A stretch of 6,730 nt of DNA from Comamonas sp. GTDB taxonomy: Bacteria; Pseudomonadota; Gammaproteobacteria; Burkholderiales; Burkholderiaceae_C. Location: positions 1 through 6,730 of the forward strand of contig JAFAIY010000093.1 of NCBI GenBank assembly GCA_019236485.1. The letters run 5' to 3'. Position numbers and translations under genes: made by a program. The notes below the pieces were generated by a model. That model saw nothing but the letters and a program-made list of their open reading frames with translations. It was not told the origin of the DNA and did no database searches. Below are positions 1 through 5,799 of the stretch, in pieces (position 1 is the stretch's first letter; every line of letters starts with the position of its first letter).

Positions 1-34
1 CGCCACGGAAAGTGATAGACAAGCATGATTTAAG

Positions 35-52
35 TTGTATGATGACTGACAA
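35..52 (+). promoter_or_regulatory. Possible operator (imperfect TTGT...ACAA dyad) upstream of the first gene
   Basis: An imperfect dyad with TTGT at 35-38 and ACAA at 49-52 lies just upstream of the ribosome-binding site of the first gene. The symmetry beyond the four-base arms is weak. Regulators of the GntR and related families often bind short dyads of this type near sugar-acid genes, so an operator is possible. The window holds no regulator gene and I cannot define a convincing -35/-10 pair. This is a weak candidate only. Confidence 0.18.
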
Positions 53-72
53 TAACAAGGAGACAAAGCCTC

Positions 73-1050
73 ATGCATCGCTCGAGATTCCTGCGTTCGC
101 TGCTGACCGTGACGGCCGCAGGCCTGCTGTCCGCCCCGCTGCTGGCAGCGGCCGATCCATGGCCCGCCAAGCCCATACGGCTGATCGTTCCCTATCCACC
201 GGGCGGTAGCTCCGACATCATTGCGCGCACCATAGGCAAGGTGATGACGGAAGAGCTGGGCCAGCCCATCGTCATCGACAACAAGCCCGGTGCCAACGGC
301 AATCTCGGCGCCGAATTCGTCGCGCGTGCCCAGCCCGACGGCTATACCTGGCTGCTCTGCGACCTGGGCGCGCTGGCCATCTCGCCCTCGGTCTATACCA
401 AGCTCGGCTTCGATCCGTCCCGGGATCTGCGCGCCACGGCCATGCTCGCCTACTCGCCGCACATGCTGGTGGTCCACCCCTCGGTGCCCGCCAACAATCT
501 CAAGGAGCTGGTGGAGCTGTCCAAGACCAAGGACCTGAACTTCGCCGTGACGGCCACGGGCAGCGCGCCGCATCTGGCGGGCGTCGAGCTGGCACGCCTG
601 ACCGGAGCCAAATGGGTTTATGTGCCCTACAAGGGCGGCGTGCAGTCGGTGCAGGACACCGTGGCCGGCCAGACCCAGGTGCTGATGAACGGCATGCTGG
701 CCACCTATCCCCAGGTGCAGGCCGGCAAGCTCAAGCTGCTGGCCATCTCCAAGAGCACGCGCATGCCCTTGATCGCCAACGTGCCGACCCTGGCCGAGCA
801 GGGCGCCAAGGGCTTCGAGTCGGGCACCTGGCAGGGCGTGATGCTGCCGGCCAAGACGCCCGAGGCCGTCGTCCAGCGCGTCAACCAGGTGCTGCTGGCC
901 GTCATCCGTTCGCCCGAAGTGCGCTCGCGACTGAGCGGACAGGGCGCCGAGGTGGTGACGATGACGCCCACCGAAACCCACAAGTTCTTCAACGCCGAGC
1001 GCACGCGCTGGCAAGCCGTGGTCCAGGCCGCACAGCTGCAGCTGGACTGA
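73..1050 (+). CDS. Bug/TctC-family periplasmic solute-binding protein (first of two)
   Basis: This 325-residue protein is a periplasmic binding protein of the Bug family (tripartite tricarboxylate transporter receptor, TctC type), of usual family length. Residues 1-27 form a signal peptide: basic start MHRSRFLR, hydrophobic core, and an Ala-rich cleavage region (LLAAA) before DPW. The mature protein opens with the family's first ligand loop, PYPPGGSSD (40-48), followed by NKPGANGN (70-77), TGSAPHLAG (162-170), VPYKGG (184-189) and NVPTLAEQG (236-244). These loops usually hold a carboxylate ligand through main-chain contacts and water. The start has a strong AAGGAG (57-62) ten bases upstream. 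KdgD follows after 44 bases, so the ligand is plausibly a sugar diacid such as glucarate or galactarate; that is inferred from context. No TctA/TctB membrane genes are present, so it may use distant partners or act in sensing. Confidence 0.93.
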   Translation: MHRSRFLRSLLTVTAAGLLSAPLLAAADPWPAKPIRLIVPYPPGGSSDIIARTIGKVMTEELGQPIVIDNKPGANGNLGAEFVARAQPDGYTWLLCDLGALAISPSVYTKLGFDPSRDLRATAMLAYSPHMLVVHPSVPANNLKELVELSKTKDLNFAVTATGSAPHLAGVELARLTGAKWVYVPYKGGVQSVQDTVAGQTQVLMNGMLATYPQVQAGKLKLLAISKSTRMPLIANVPTLAEQGAKGFESGTWQGVMLPAKTPEAVVQRVNQVLLAVIRSPEVRSRLSGQGAEVVTMTPTETHKFFNAERTRWQAVVQAAQLQLD

Positions 1051-1094
1051 ACCCCTCCCTCACCTCCTCTATCGCCCCCCTCCGAAAGGTATTC

Positions 1095-2006
1095 ATGAGC
1101 CCCCAAGAAGTCAAAAACGTGATGAGTTCCGGTCTGCTGTCCTTCCCCCTGACCGACTTTGACAGCCACGGCAATTTCAATCCCCGCGGCTATGCCGAAC
1201 GCCTGGAATGGCTGGCTCCGTTCGGCGCCAGCGCCCTGTTTGCCGCGGGCGGCACCGGTGAATATTTCTCGCTGACTGCCGACGAGTACCCGCGCATCAT
1301 CCAGACCGCAGTCGACACCTGCAAGGGCAAGGTGCCCATCATTGCAGGCGCCGGCGGCCCCACGCGCTTTGCGATCGAGTGCGCCCAGGCCGCCGAAAAA
1401 GCCGGCGCCCACGGCATTCTGCTGATGCCCCACTACATGACCGAGGCCAGCCAGGAAGGCCTGGCCGCCCATGTGGAAGCCGTCTGCAAGAGCGTGAACT
1501 TCGGCGTCATCATCTACAACCGCGGCATCAGCCGTTTCAAGCCCGAGACCGTGGCGCGCCTGTGCGAGCGCAACCCCAACCTCGTGGGTTTCAAGGACGG
1601 CGTGGGCGACATCGAGGCCATGTCCTCCATGTTCCTGACCATGGGCGATCGCCTCGCCTATCTGGGCGGCCTGCCCACGGCCGAGGTCTATGCGGCCGCC
1701 TACAAGGCCCTGGGCACCCCCGTCTATTCCTCGGCGGTCTTCAACTTCATCCCCAGGACCGCGATGCAGTTCTACGAGGCCGTGCGCACCGACGACCAGG
1801 CCACCCAGCACCGCCTGCTCAAGGATTTCTTCATGCCCTATTTGAAGATCCGCAACCGCAGCGAAGGCTATGCGGTGAGCATCGTCAAGGCCGGCGCCAG
1901 AATCGTCGGCCACGATGCCGGCCCAGTGCGTGCGCCGCTGGCCGACCTCAAGTCCTCCGAGGTCGAGGAGCTGGCCGCGCTGATCGCCAAGCTGGGCCCG
2001 CAATAA
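1095..2006 (+). CDS. kdgD: 5-dehydro-4-deoxyglucarate dehydratase (2-oxoglutarate semialdehyde-forming)
   Basis: This 303-residue cytoplasmic enzyme belongs to the DapA/N-acetylneuraminate lyase class I aldolase superfamily. It converts 5-keto-4-deoxy-D-glucarate to 2-oxoglutarate semialdehyde, releasing water and CO2. Visible superfamily features are the carboxylate-binding GGTGE (52-56), the tyrosine of IIYNRG (Tyr141), and the Schiff-base lysine in VGFKDGVGD (Lys167). The last two stretches, together with the length and the C-terminal segment [17 protein letters not shown], fit KdgD rather than DapA. The ATG at 1095 has AAAGG at 1085-1089. The frame stays open 483 bases further upstream, but that part only shadows the preceding gene. 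It acts directly after glucarate dehydratase (4295-5632) and supplies the probable substrate of the aldehyde dehydrogenase at 5800. A different keto-acid aldolase/dehydratase is possible but less likely given these neighbours. Confidence 0.94.
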   Translation: MSPQEVKNVMSSGLLSFPLTDFDSHGNFNPRGYAERLEWLAPFGASALFAAGGTGEYFSLTADEYPRIIQTAVDTCKGKVPIIAGAGGPTRFAIECAQAAEKAGAHGILLMPHYMTEASQEGLAAHVEAVCKSVNFGVIIYNRGISRFKPETVARLCERNPNLVGFKDGVGDIEAMSSMFLTMGDRLAYLGGLPTAEVYAAAYKALGTPVYSSAVFNFIPRTAMQFYEAVRTDDQATQHRLLKDFFMPYLKIRNRSEGYAVSIVKAGARIVGHDAGPVRAPLADLKSSEVEELAALIAKLGPQ

Positions 2007-2042
2007 GCGGCAAACCGCGCAGCGGGGGCGGCAGACCTCCGC
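2007..2042 (+). other. Two small hairpins between kdgD and the second binding-protein gene
   Basis: Right after the kdgD stop, GCGG (2007-2010) pairs with CCGC (2015-2018) around a CAAA loop. GCGGGGG (2022-2028) then pairs with CCTCCGC (2036-2042), with one G-T pair and a seven-base loop. No T-run follows, so this does not look like an intrinsic terminator. The structures end nine bases before the Shine-Dalgarno sequence of the next gene. They could mark a processing or mRNA-stability site that sets binding-protein level against enzyme level. That role is inferred; chance pairing in GC-rich DNA is possible. Confidence 0.35.
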
Positions 2043-2064
2043 GCGCATCCCAAGGAGACAAAAG

Positions 2065-3024
2065 ATGAAAAAAATGCTGATCGTGCTGGGGGCCGCACTG
2101 GCTCTGGGCACACAGGCTGCGGGCAACTGGCCCGACAAAGCCGTCAATATCATCGTGCCCTTCCCCGCCGGAGGCTCCACCGACACCGTGGCGCGGGCCA
2201 TGGCCCAGAGCATGGGCGAGCAGCTGGGCAAGCCCTTCGTGGTCGAGAACCGGCCGGGCGCCACGGGCACCATAGGCGCCGGCGCCGTCAAGCGCGCACC
2301 GGCAGACGGCTACATGCTGCTGGTGGCCTCGCTGGGCCCCTTCGTCGTGACGCCGCACATGGTGAAGAACGTGCCCTATGACGCTGCCAAGGACTTCGAC
2401 TACATCACCGTTCCCGTGCAGGCGCCCAATGTGCTGGTGGCCAGCCCGCGCCAGAAGGCACGCACCGTGGCCGAAGTCGTCGCCGCGCTCAAGGCCAATC
2501 CCGGCAAGCTGAGCTTTGCCAGTTCGGGCAACGGCTCTTCCGACCATCTGTCGGCCGAGCTGTTCTGGCAGCAGACCGGCACCGAAGCCATGCACGTGCC
2601 CTACAAGGGCGGTGCGCCCGCCATCACAGATCTGCTGGGCGGCCAGGTGGATTTCTCGTTCCAGAACGTCAACGCCGTGCTGTCCCATCTGCGCAGCGGC
2701 AAGCTGCATGCCATTGCCGTGACCGGCACGCGGCGTTCGCCCGTGCTGCCCGATGTGCCCACTCTGGAAGAGGCCGGCGTCAAGGGCGCCGAGGTCTATT
2801 CCTGGCAGGGTCTGGCCGCGCCCAAGGGCCTGCCGGCCGAGGTGAAGGCCAAGCTGTCCAAGGCGGCCATCGCTGCCGTGAACCAGCCCGATATTCGCAA
2901 GCGCTTTGTGGAGCAGGGCCTGGAAATCGTGGGCAACACGCCCGAAGAGTTCACGCGCTTCCAGGCCCAGGAAAACGAACGCTGGAAACAGCTGATCCTG
3001 GCCCGCAAGATCACCGCAGACTGA
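2065..3024 (+). CDS. Bug/TctC-family periplasmic solute-binding protein (second of two)
   Basis: This 319-residue protein is a second Bug/TctC-type periplasmic receptor, clearly divergent from the one at 73-1050. A short signal peptide (MKKMLIVLGAALALGTQA, cleavage near residues 18-19) precedes GNWPDKAV. Family loops are PFPAGGSTD (32-40), ENRPGATGTIGA (61-72), SSGNGSSDHLSAELF (153-167), VPYKGGAPAITDLLGGQVD (178-196) and DVPTLEEAG (230-238), ending in the usual helical tail. The start at 2065 has AAGGAG (2052-2057) seven bases upstream. The twelve bases CAAGGAGACAAA are identical in the leaders of both binding-protein genes. It lies 58 bases after kdgD and is probably cotranscribed with it. 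The first ligand loop differs from its neighbour (Phe and Ala-Gly-Gly-Ser-Thr instead of Tyr and Pro-Gly-Gly-Ser-Ser), so the two may prefer different carboxylates. Substrate is unproven. Confidence 0.93.
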   Translation: MKKMLIVLGAALALGTQAAGNWPDKAVNIIVPFPAGGSTDTVARAMAQSMGEQLGKPFVVENRPGATGTIGAGAVKRAPADGYMLLVASLGPFVVTPHMVKNVPYDAAKDFDYITVPVQAPNVLVASPRQKARTVAEVVAALKANPGKLSFASSGNGSSDHLSAELFWQQTGTEAMHVPYKGGAPAITDLLGGQVDFSFQNVNAVLSHLRSGKLHAIAVTGTRRSPVLPDVPTLEEAGVKGAEVYSWQGLAAPKGLPAEVKAKLSKAAIAAVNQPDIRKRFVEQGLEIVGNTPEEFTRFQAQENERWKQLILARKITAD

Positions 3025-3032
3025 AATGAAAC

Positions 3033-3113
3033 ACCTCCTGAGCCGCTTCGCGTCTCCCCTCTCTCGCTGCGCAGGAGGGAGACGGCGCCCTCGGTCCGGG
3101 GCGGCCCTTCCTC
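3033..3113 (+). repeat. Intergenic repeat, copy 1 (Comamonadaceae-type palindromic element)
   Basis: This stretch starts a few bases after the stop codon at 3024. Its segment 3056-3113 aligns without gaps to 5662-5719, with 48 of 58 bases identical by my count, and 30 of 34 in the core (3056-3089). It contains a perfect 8-bp inverted repeat, CGTCTCCC (3051-3058) with GGGAGACG (3077-3084). The left part (CTGAGCCGCTTCGC) is a decayed version of the first hairpin seen in copy 2. From memory, similar CCCTCTCTCGC...GGAGGGGGACG sequences are common between genes in Comamonas, Acidovorax and relatives. Confidence 0.75.
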
Positions 3114-3130
3114 CGTGTCTCTCACCTTTG

Positions 3131-3156
3131 GCCGCGTCAGTTTCGCACGGCTTTTT
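3131..3156 (+). terminator. Possible weak intrinsic terminator after the second binding-protein gene
   Basis: GCCG (3131-3134) pairs with CGGC (3148-3151), extended by CG (3035-type inner pair at 3135-3136) with CG (3144-3145) across a two-base bulge, and five T residues follow directly at 3152-3156. The layout is that of a Rho-independent terminator, but the stem is short. If it works, it would separate the first three genes from the dehydrogenase-gudD pair. It may equally be chance. Confidence 0.3.
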
Positions 3157-3247
3157 CTACACCAAGCACTGCGGACAAGCAGGATAAAACTGTGGATTGA
3201 CCTCTGCTCCTCTCTGCAGGCCGGCAGCCGCGCAGGCCCTTTTCACC

Positions 3248-3262
3248 GGGGCTTTCAGCCCC
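3248..3262 (+). other. Leader hairpin just upstream of the dehydrogenase gene
   Basis: GGGGCT (3248-3253) and AGCCCC (3257-3262) form a perfect six-base stem with a three-base TTC loop. It ends ten bases before the Shine-Dalgarno sequence at 3273-3277. No T-run follows. It could affect translation or stability of the message for the downstream dehydrogenase. I see no recognised riboswitch. Confidence 0.3.
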
Positions 3263-3272
3263 CGCAAGTTCC

Positions 3273-3277
3273 AAGGA
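3273..3277 (+). promoter_or_regulatory. Ribosome-binding site fixing the dehydrogenase start
   Basis: AAGGA lies nine bases before the ATG at 3287. The frame is open further upstream to a TTG at 3197, but the 30 residues this would add do not resemble the family. The family's beta-strand start (PRVLQFGKMP) begins right after the ATG at 3287, so this site decides the start. Confidence 0.75.
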
Positions 3278-3286
3278 TTCCAAGGC

Positions 3287-4273
3287 ATGGCGACCTCCCG
3301 TCCACGCGTTCTCCAATTCGGCAAGATGCCGCTGCCCCAGCTTGATGCCGAGCTGGCCCAGGCCTATGAGGTGACGCTGCTGTCCGAGCAGGCCGACCCC
3401 AGGCGCTTTCTCGCCGAGCAAGGCACGCAGTTCGAATACCTGGTCACCTCGGCCGCCATGGGCCTGCCCGCGCATGTGGTCGAGGCCCTGCCGAATCTGC
3501 GCTTTGTGAGCAGTTTCGGCGTGGGTTTCGATGCGCTGGACCGCGACTCGCTGCTGCACCGCGGCGTGCGCGTGGGCTACACGCCGGGCGTGCTCGACGA
3601 CTGCGTGGCCGACATGGCTTTTGCACTGCTGCTGGACGCGGCGCGCGGCCTCAGCGAGTCCGACCGCTTTGTGCGCCGCGGCGGCTGGAGCCAGGGCCGC
3701 TTCGGCATCCGCACGCGTGCCAGCGGCAAGCGTCTGGGCATCTTCGGCATGGGCCGCATAGGCAGCGCCGTGGCACGCCGTGCGGCAGGCTTCGACATGG
3801 ACGTGGGCTATCACAACCGCAGCCCCGTCGAAGGCTCGCCCCATCGGTATCTGCCTTCGCTGCTGGCGCTCGCGCGTTGGGCTGACTTCCTGGTCATCAC
3901 GGCGGCCGGCGGCGATGCCACGCGCCATCTGGTCGATGCCCAGGTGCTCGATGCGCTGGGCCCCCAGGGCTTCCTGGTCAATGTGGCCCGCGGCAGCGTG
4001 GTCGACGAGGCCGCCCTGGCCGCCGCGCTGCAAAGCGGCCGCATCGCGGGTGCGGGCCTCGATGTTTTCGAAGACGAGCCCCGGCCCCATGCAGAGCTAC
4101 TGACGCAGGACAACGTGGTGCTCGCGCCCCACATCGCCAGCGGCACGCATGAAACGCGCCGCGCCATGGCCGACCTCGTGCTGCGCAATCTCGAACAGTT
4201 CATCGCCACAGGCCAGCCCGTGGCCGAAGTGCCCTGGTCGGCGGCCCGTCAACCCGTCGCCGCCGGCGTCTAG
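3287..4273 (+). CDS. NAD(P)-dependent D-2-hydroxyacid dehydrogenase (GhrB/hydroxypyruvate reductase-like)
   Basis: This 328-residue cytoplasmic protein belongs to the D-isomer-specific 2-hydroxyacid dehydrogenases, which interconvert 2-keto acids and D-2-hydroxy acids. A discontinuous catalytic domain (about 1-100 and 285-328) surrounds a Rossmann domain with GMGRIG (154-159). The catalytic set is complete: Arg235 in NVARGSVVDE, Glu264 in DVFEDEP, and His282 in PHIAS. The second beta-strand ends in YHNRSP (175-180), with Asn-Arg-Ser where NAD-specific enzymes carry Asp. This suggests NADP(H) preference, as in glyoxylate/hydroxypyruvate and 2-ketogluconate reductases. The substrate cannot be read from the sequence. 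It is not a step of the glucarate pathway but sits 21 bases before gudD in the same frame, so cotranscription is likely. It might handle a keto-sugar acid or recover a side product. Confidence 0.9.
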   Translation: MATSRPRVLQFGKMPLPQLDAELAQAYEVTLLSEQADPRRFLAEQGTQFEYLVTSAAMGLPAHVVEALPNLRFVSSFGVGFDALDRDSLLHRGVRVGYTPGVLDDCVADMAFALLLDAARGLSESDRFVRRGGWSQGRFGIRTRASGKRLGIFGMGRIGSAVARRAAGFDMDVGYHNRSPVEGSPHRYLPSLLALARWADFLVITAAGGDATRHLVDAQVLDALGPQGFLVNVARGSVVDEAALAAALQSGRIAGAGLDVFEDEPRPHAELLTQDNVVLAPHIASGTHETRRAMADLVLRNLEQFIATGQPVAEVPWSAARQPVAAGV

Positions 4274-4294
4274 CTTTCTCTCCCTCTGATCACC

Positions 4295-5632
4295 ATGTCC
4301 TCCACACCGACCATCACCGAGATCGAAGTCATCCCCGTCGCGGGCCGCGACGGCATGCTGATGAACCTCAGCGGCGCACATGCGCCCTTTTTCACGCGCA
4401 ACATCGTGCTCATCCATGACAGCAGCGGCCACACAGGCGTGGGCGAGGTGCCGGGCGGCGAAGGAATACGCCAGGCGCTCGAAGACAGCAAGAGCGTGCT
4501 GCTAGGCCAATCCATAGGCCAGCACCTGCAACTGCTGCAGCGCGTGCAAAAGGCCTTGGCCGGCCGCGACACGGACGGGCGCGGCCTGCAGACCTTCGAC
4601 CTGCGCATCGCCGTGCATGCGGTCACGGCCATGGAGTCGGCTTTGCTCGATCTGCTGGGCCAGCATCTGGGCGTGCCCGTGGCGGCCCTGCTGGGCGAAG
4701 GCCAGCAGCGTGAGCGCGTGGAAATGCTGGGCTATCTGTTCTTCGTGGGCCCCAGCGACAAGACCGGCCTGCCCTATGTGAGGCCAGGCGAAGACAAGAC
4801 AGGCGACGACGACTGGACCCAGGTGCGCCACATGGAGGCCATGACGCCCGAATCCATAGTGCGCCAGGCCGAGGCCGCCCATGCGCGCTACGGCTTCAAC
4901 GACTTCAAGCTCAAGGGCGGCGTGCTGGCCGGCGAGCAGGAGGTCGAAGCCGTCACCGCGCTGGCCAAACGCTTTCCCGGGGCCCGCGTCACGCTCGACC
5001 CCAATGGCGGCTGGCTCCTGCAGGACGCCATCCGCCTGATGCGCGACATGCGCGGCGTGCTGGCCTATGCCGAAGACCCCTGCGGCGCCGAGAACGGCTT
5101 CTCGGGCCGCGAAGTCATGGCCGAATTCCGCCGCGCCACGGGTCTGCCCACGGCCACCAATATGATCGCCACCGACTGGCGCCAGATGGTGCATGCACTG
5201 TCGCTGCAGTCCGTGGACATCCCCCTGGCCGATCCGCATTTCTGGACCATGGCCGGTGCTGTGCGCGTGGGCCAGACCTGCCGCGACTGGGGCCTGACCT
5301 GGGGCTCTCACTCCAACAACCACTTCGACATCTCGCTGGCCATGTTCACCCATGTGGCCGCAGCCGTGCCCGGCAAGGTCACGGCCATAGACACGCACTG
5401 GATCTGGCAGGACGGCCAGTACCTGACGCAGAACCCGCTGCAGATCAAAGGCGGCTTCGTCGAAGTGCCCCAGGCCCCGGGCCTGGGCGTGAGCGTGGAC
5501 CGCGCCGCGCTGCAACGCGCCAACGCCCTGTATCTGGAACATGGTCTCGGCGCGCGCGACGACGCCATGGCCATGCAGTACCTGATTCCGGGCTGGAAGT
5601 TCGACAACAAGCGCCCCTGCATGGTGAGGTAA
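4295..5632 (+). CDS. gudD: D-glucarate dehydratase
   Basis: This 445-residue cytoplasmic enolase-superfamily enzyme dehydrates D-glucarate (and often L-idarate) to 5-keto-4-deoxy-D-glucarate. Its N-terminal capping domain precedes a (beta/alpha)7-beta barrel. Active-site residues fall on the numbering I recall for the E. coli enzyme: Lys205 and Lys207 in FKLKGG, Asp235 and Asn237 in LDPNGG, Glu260 and Glu266 in EDPCGAENG, Asn289 in ATNMIATDW, Asp313 in [10 protein letters not shown], and His339 in GSHSNNHFD. Asp235, Glu266 and Asn289 are the expected Mg2+ ligands; Lys207 and His339 the acid/base pair. The match extends to the C-terminus ([10 protein letters not shown]), which argues against the inactive-like GudX paralogue. 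The matched numbering supports the ATG at 4295. The leader (4274-4294) is pyrimidine-rich with no clear Shine-Dalgarno, so translation probably depends on coupling to the upstream gene. Confidence 0.97.
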   Translation: MSSTPTITEIEVIPVAGRDGMLMNLSGAHAPFFTRNIVLIHDSSGHTGVGEVPGGEGIRQALEDSKSVLLGQSIGQHLQLLQRVQKALAGRDTDGRGLQTFDLRIAVHAVTAMESALLDLLGQHLGVPVAALLGEGQQRERVEMLGYLFFVGPSDKTGLPYVRPGEDKTGDDDWTQVRHMEAMTPESIVRQAEAAHARYGFNDFKLKGGVLAGEQEVEAVTALAKRFPGARVTLDPNGGWLLQDAIRLMRDMRGVLAYAEDPCGAENGFSGREVMAEFRRATGLPTATNMIATDWRQMVHALSLQSVDIPLADPHFWTMAGAVRVGQTCRDWGLTWGSHSNNHFDISLAMFTHVAAAVPGKVTAIDTHWIWQDGQYLTQNPLQIKGGFVEVPQAPGLGVSVDRAALQRANALYLEHGLGARDDAMAMQYLIPGWKFDNKRPCMVR

Positions 5633-5635
5633 CGC

Positions 5636-5720
5636 TCCCCCTGAGCGGCTAGCACCGCTTCCCCCTCTCTCGCTTCGCAGGAGGGGGACGACACCATCGC
5701 TGCGAGGCGGCTCTTGCTCG
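5636..5720 (+). repeat. Intergenic repeat, copy 2 (Comamonadaceae-type palindromic element)
   Basis: This is the second and better preserved copy of the element at 3033-3113, in the same orientation and again starting just after a stop codon (5632). It holds two hairpins in tandem: AGCGG (5644-5648) with CCGCT (5655-5659), and a perfect 8-bp stem TCCCCCTC (5660-5667) with GAGGGGGA (5681-5688). The right part (5689-5719) matches copy 1 more loosely. The design resembles a REP/BIME-like sequence that may affect mRNA 3' ends; it is not a T-tailed terminator. Confidence 0.78.
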
Positions 5721-5721
5721 A

Positions 5722-5740
5722 TGTCCCCGGTTTTGGGACA
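5722..5740 (+). promoter_or_regulatory. 19-bp inverted repeat, possible operator upstream of the aldehyde dehydrogenase
   Basis: TGTCCC (5722-5727) and GGGACA (5735-5740) are perfect inverted copies separated by seven bases, 59 bases before the aldehyde dehydrogenase start. The spacing suits a dimeric regulator. It could also form a hairpin, but no T-run follows. No clear promoter elements can be assigned nearby, so its role is inferred from symmetry and position only. Confidence 0.3.
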
Positions 5741-5789
5741 CGCCAGTGTTGAACGCAGCCCCCTGATCCGAACGTCCTTCTTTTCTTAT

Positions 5790-5793
5790 GGAG
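5790..5793 (+). promoter_or_regulatory. Ribosome-binding site fixing the aldehyde dehydrogenase start
   Basis: GGAG lies six bases before the ATG at 5800. An in-frame ATG at 5788 overlaps this site and has only pyrimidine-rich sequence upstream, so the start at 5800 is preferred over the version four residues longer. Confidence 0.75.
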
Positions 5794-5799
5794 TCTCTG

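Noticed and set aside
12..209. A small open frame overlapping the start of the first binding-protein gene
   Set aside because: It lacks a Shine-Dalgarno sequence and mostly reads the signal-peptide region of the real gene in another frame.
612..1094. An upstream in-frame extension of kdgD that would give a 464-residue protein
   Set aside because: The added 161 residues are an out-of-frame reading of the first binding-protein gene. KdgD proteins are about 303 residues and a ribosome-binding site sits before the ATG at 1095.
705..2291. A 528-codon open frame on the minus strand across the first binding-protein gene, kdgD and the start of the next gene
   Set aside because: It lies opposite three well-supported genes, has a low-complexity composition rich in Ala/Gly/His/Arg, and shows no family motif. 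Long antisense frames are common in GC-rich DNA.
3183..3188. GATAAA as a -10 promoter element for the dehydrogenase gene
   Set aside because: Only four of six bases match, and the sequence 17 bases upstream is not a credible -35 box.
3197..3286. A TTG start that would lengthen the 2-hydroxyacid dehydrogenase by 30 residues
   Set aside because: The extension does not resemble the family and AAGGA at 3273-3277 supports the ATG at 3287.
3137..4090. A 317-codon open frame on the minus strand opposite the 2-hydroxyacid dehydrogenase
   Set aside because: The plus strand carries a full catalytic set and Rossmann motif here, while the antisense product is compositionally biased with no motif.
5749..5777. 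TTGAAC at 5749-5754 as a -35 promoter element for the aldehyde dehydrogenase
   Set aside because: At the normal 17-base spacing the would-be -10 box is ACGTCC-like, with no resemblance to TATAAT.
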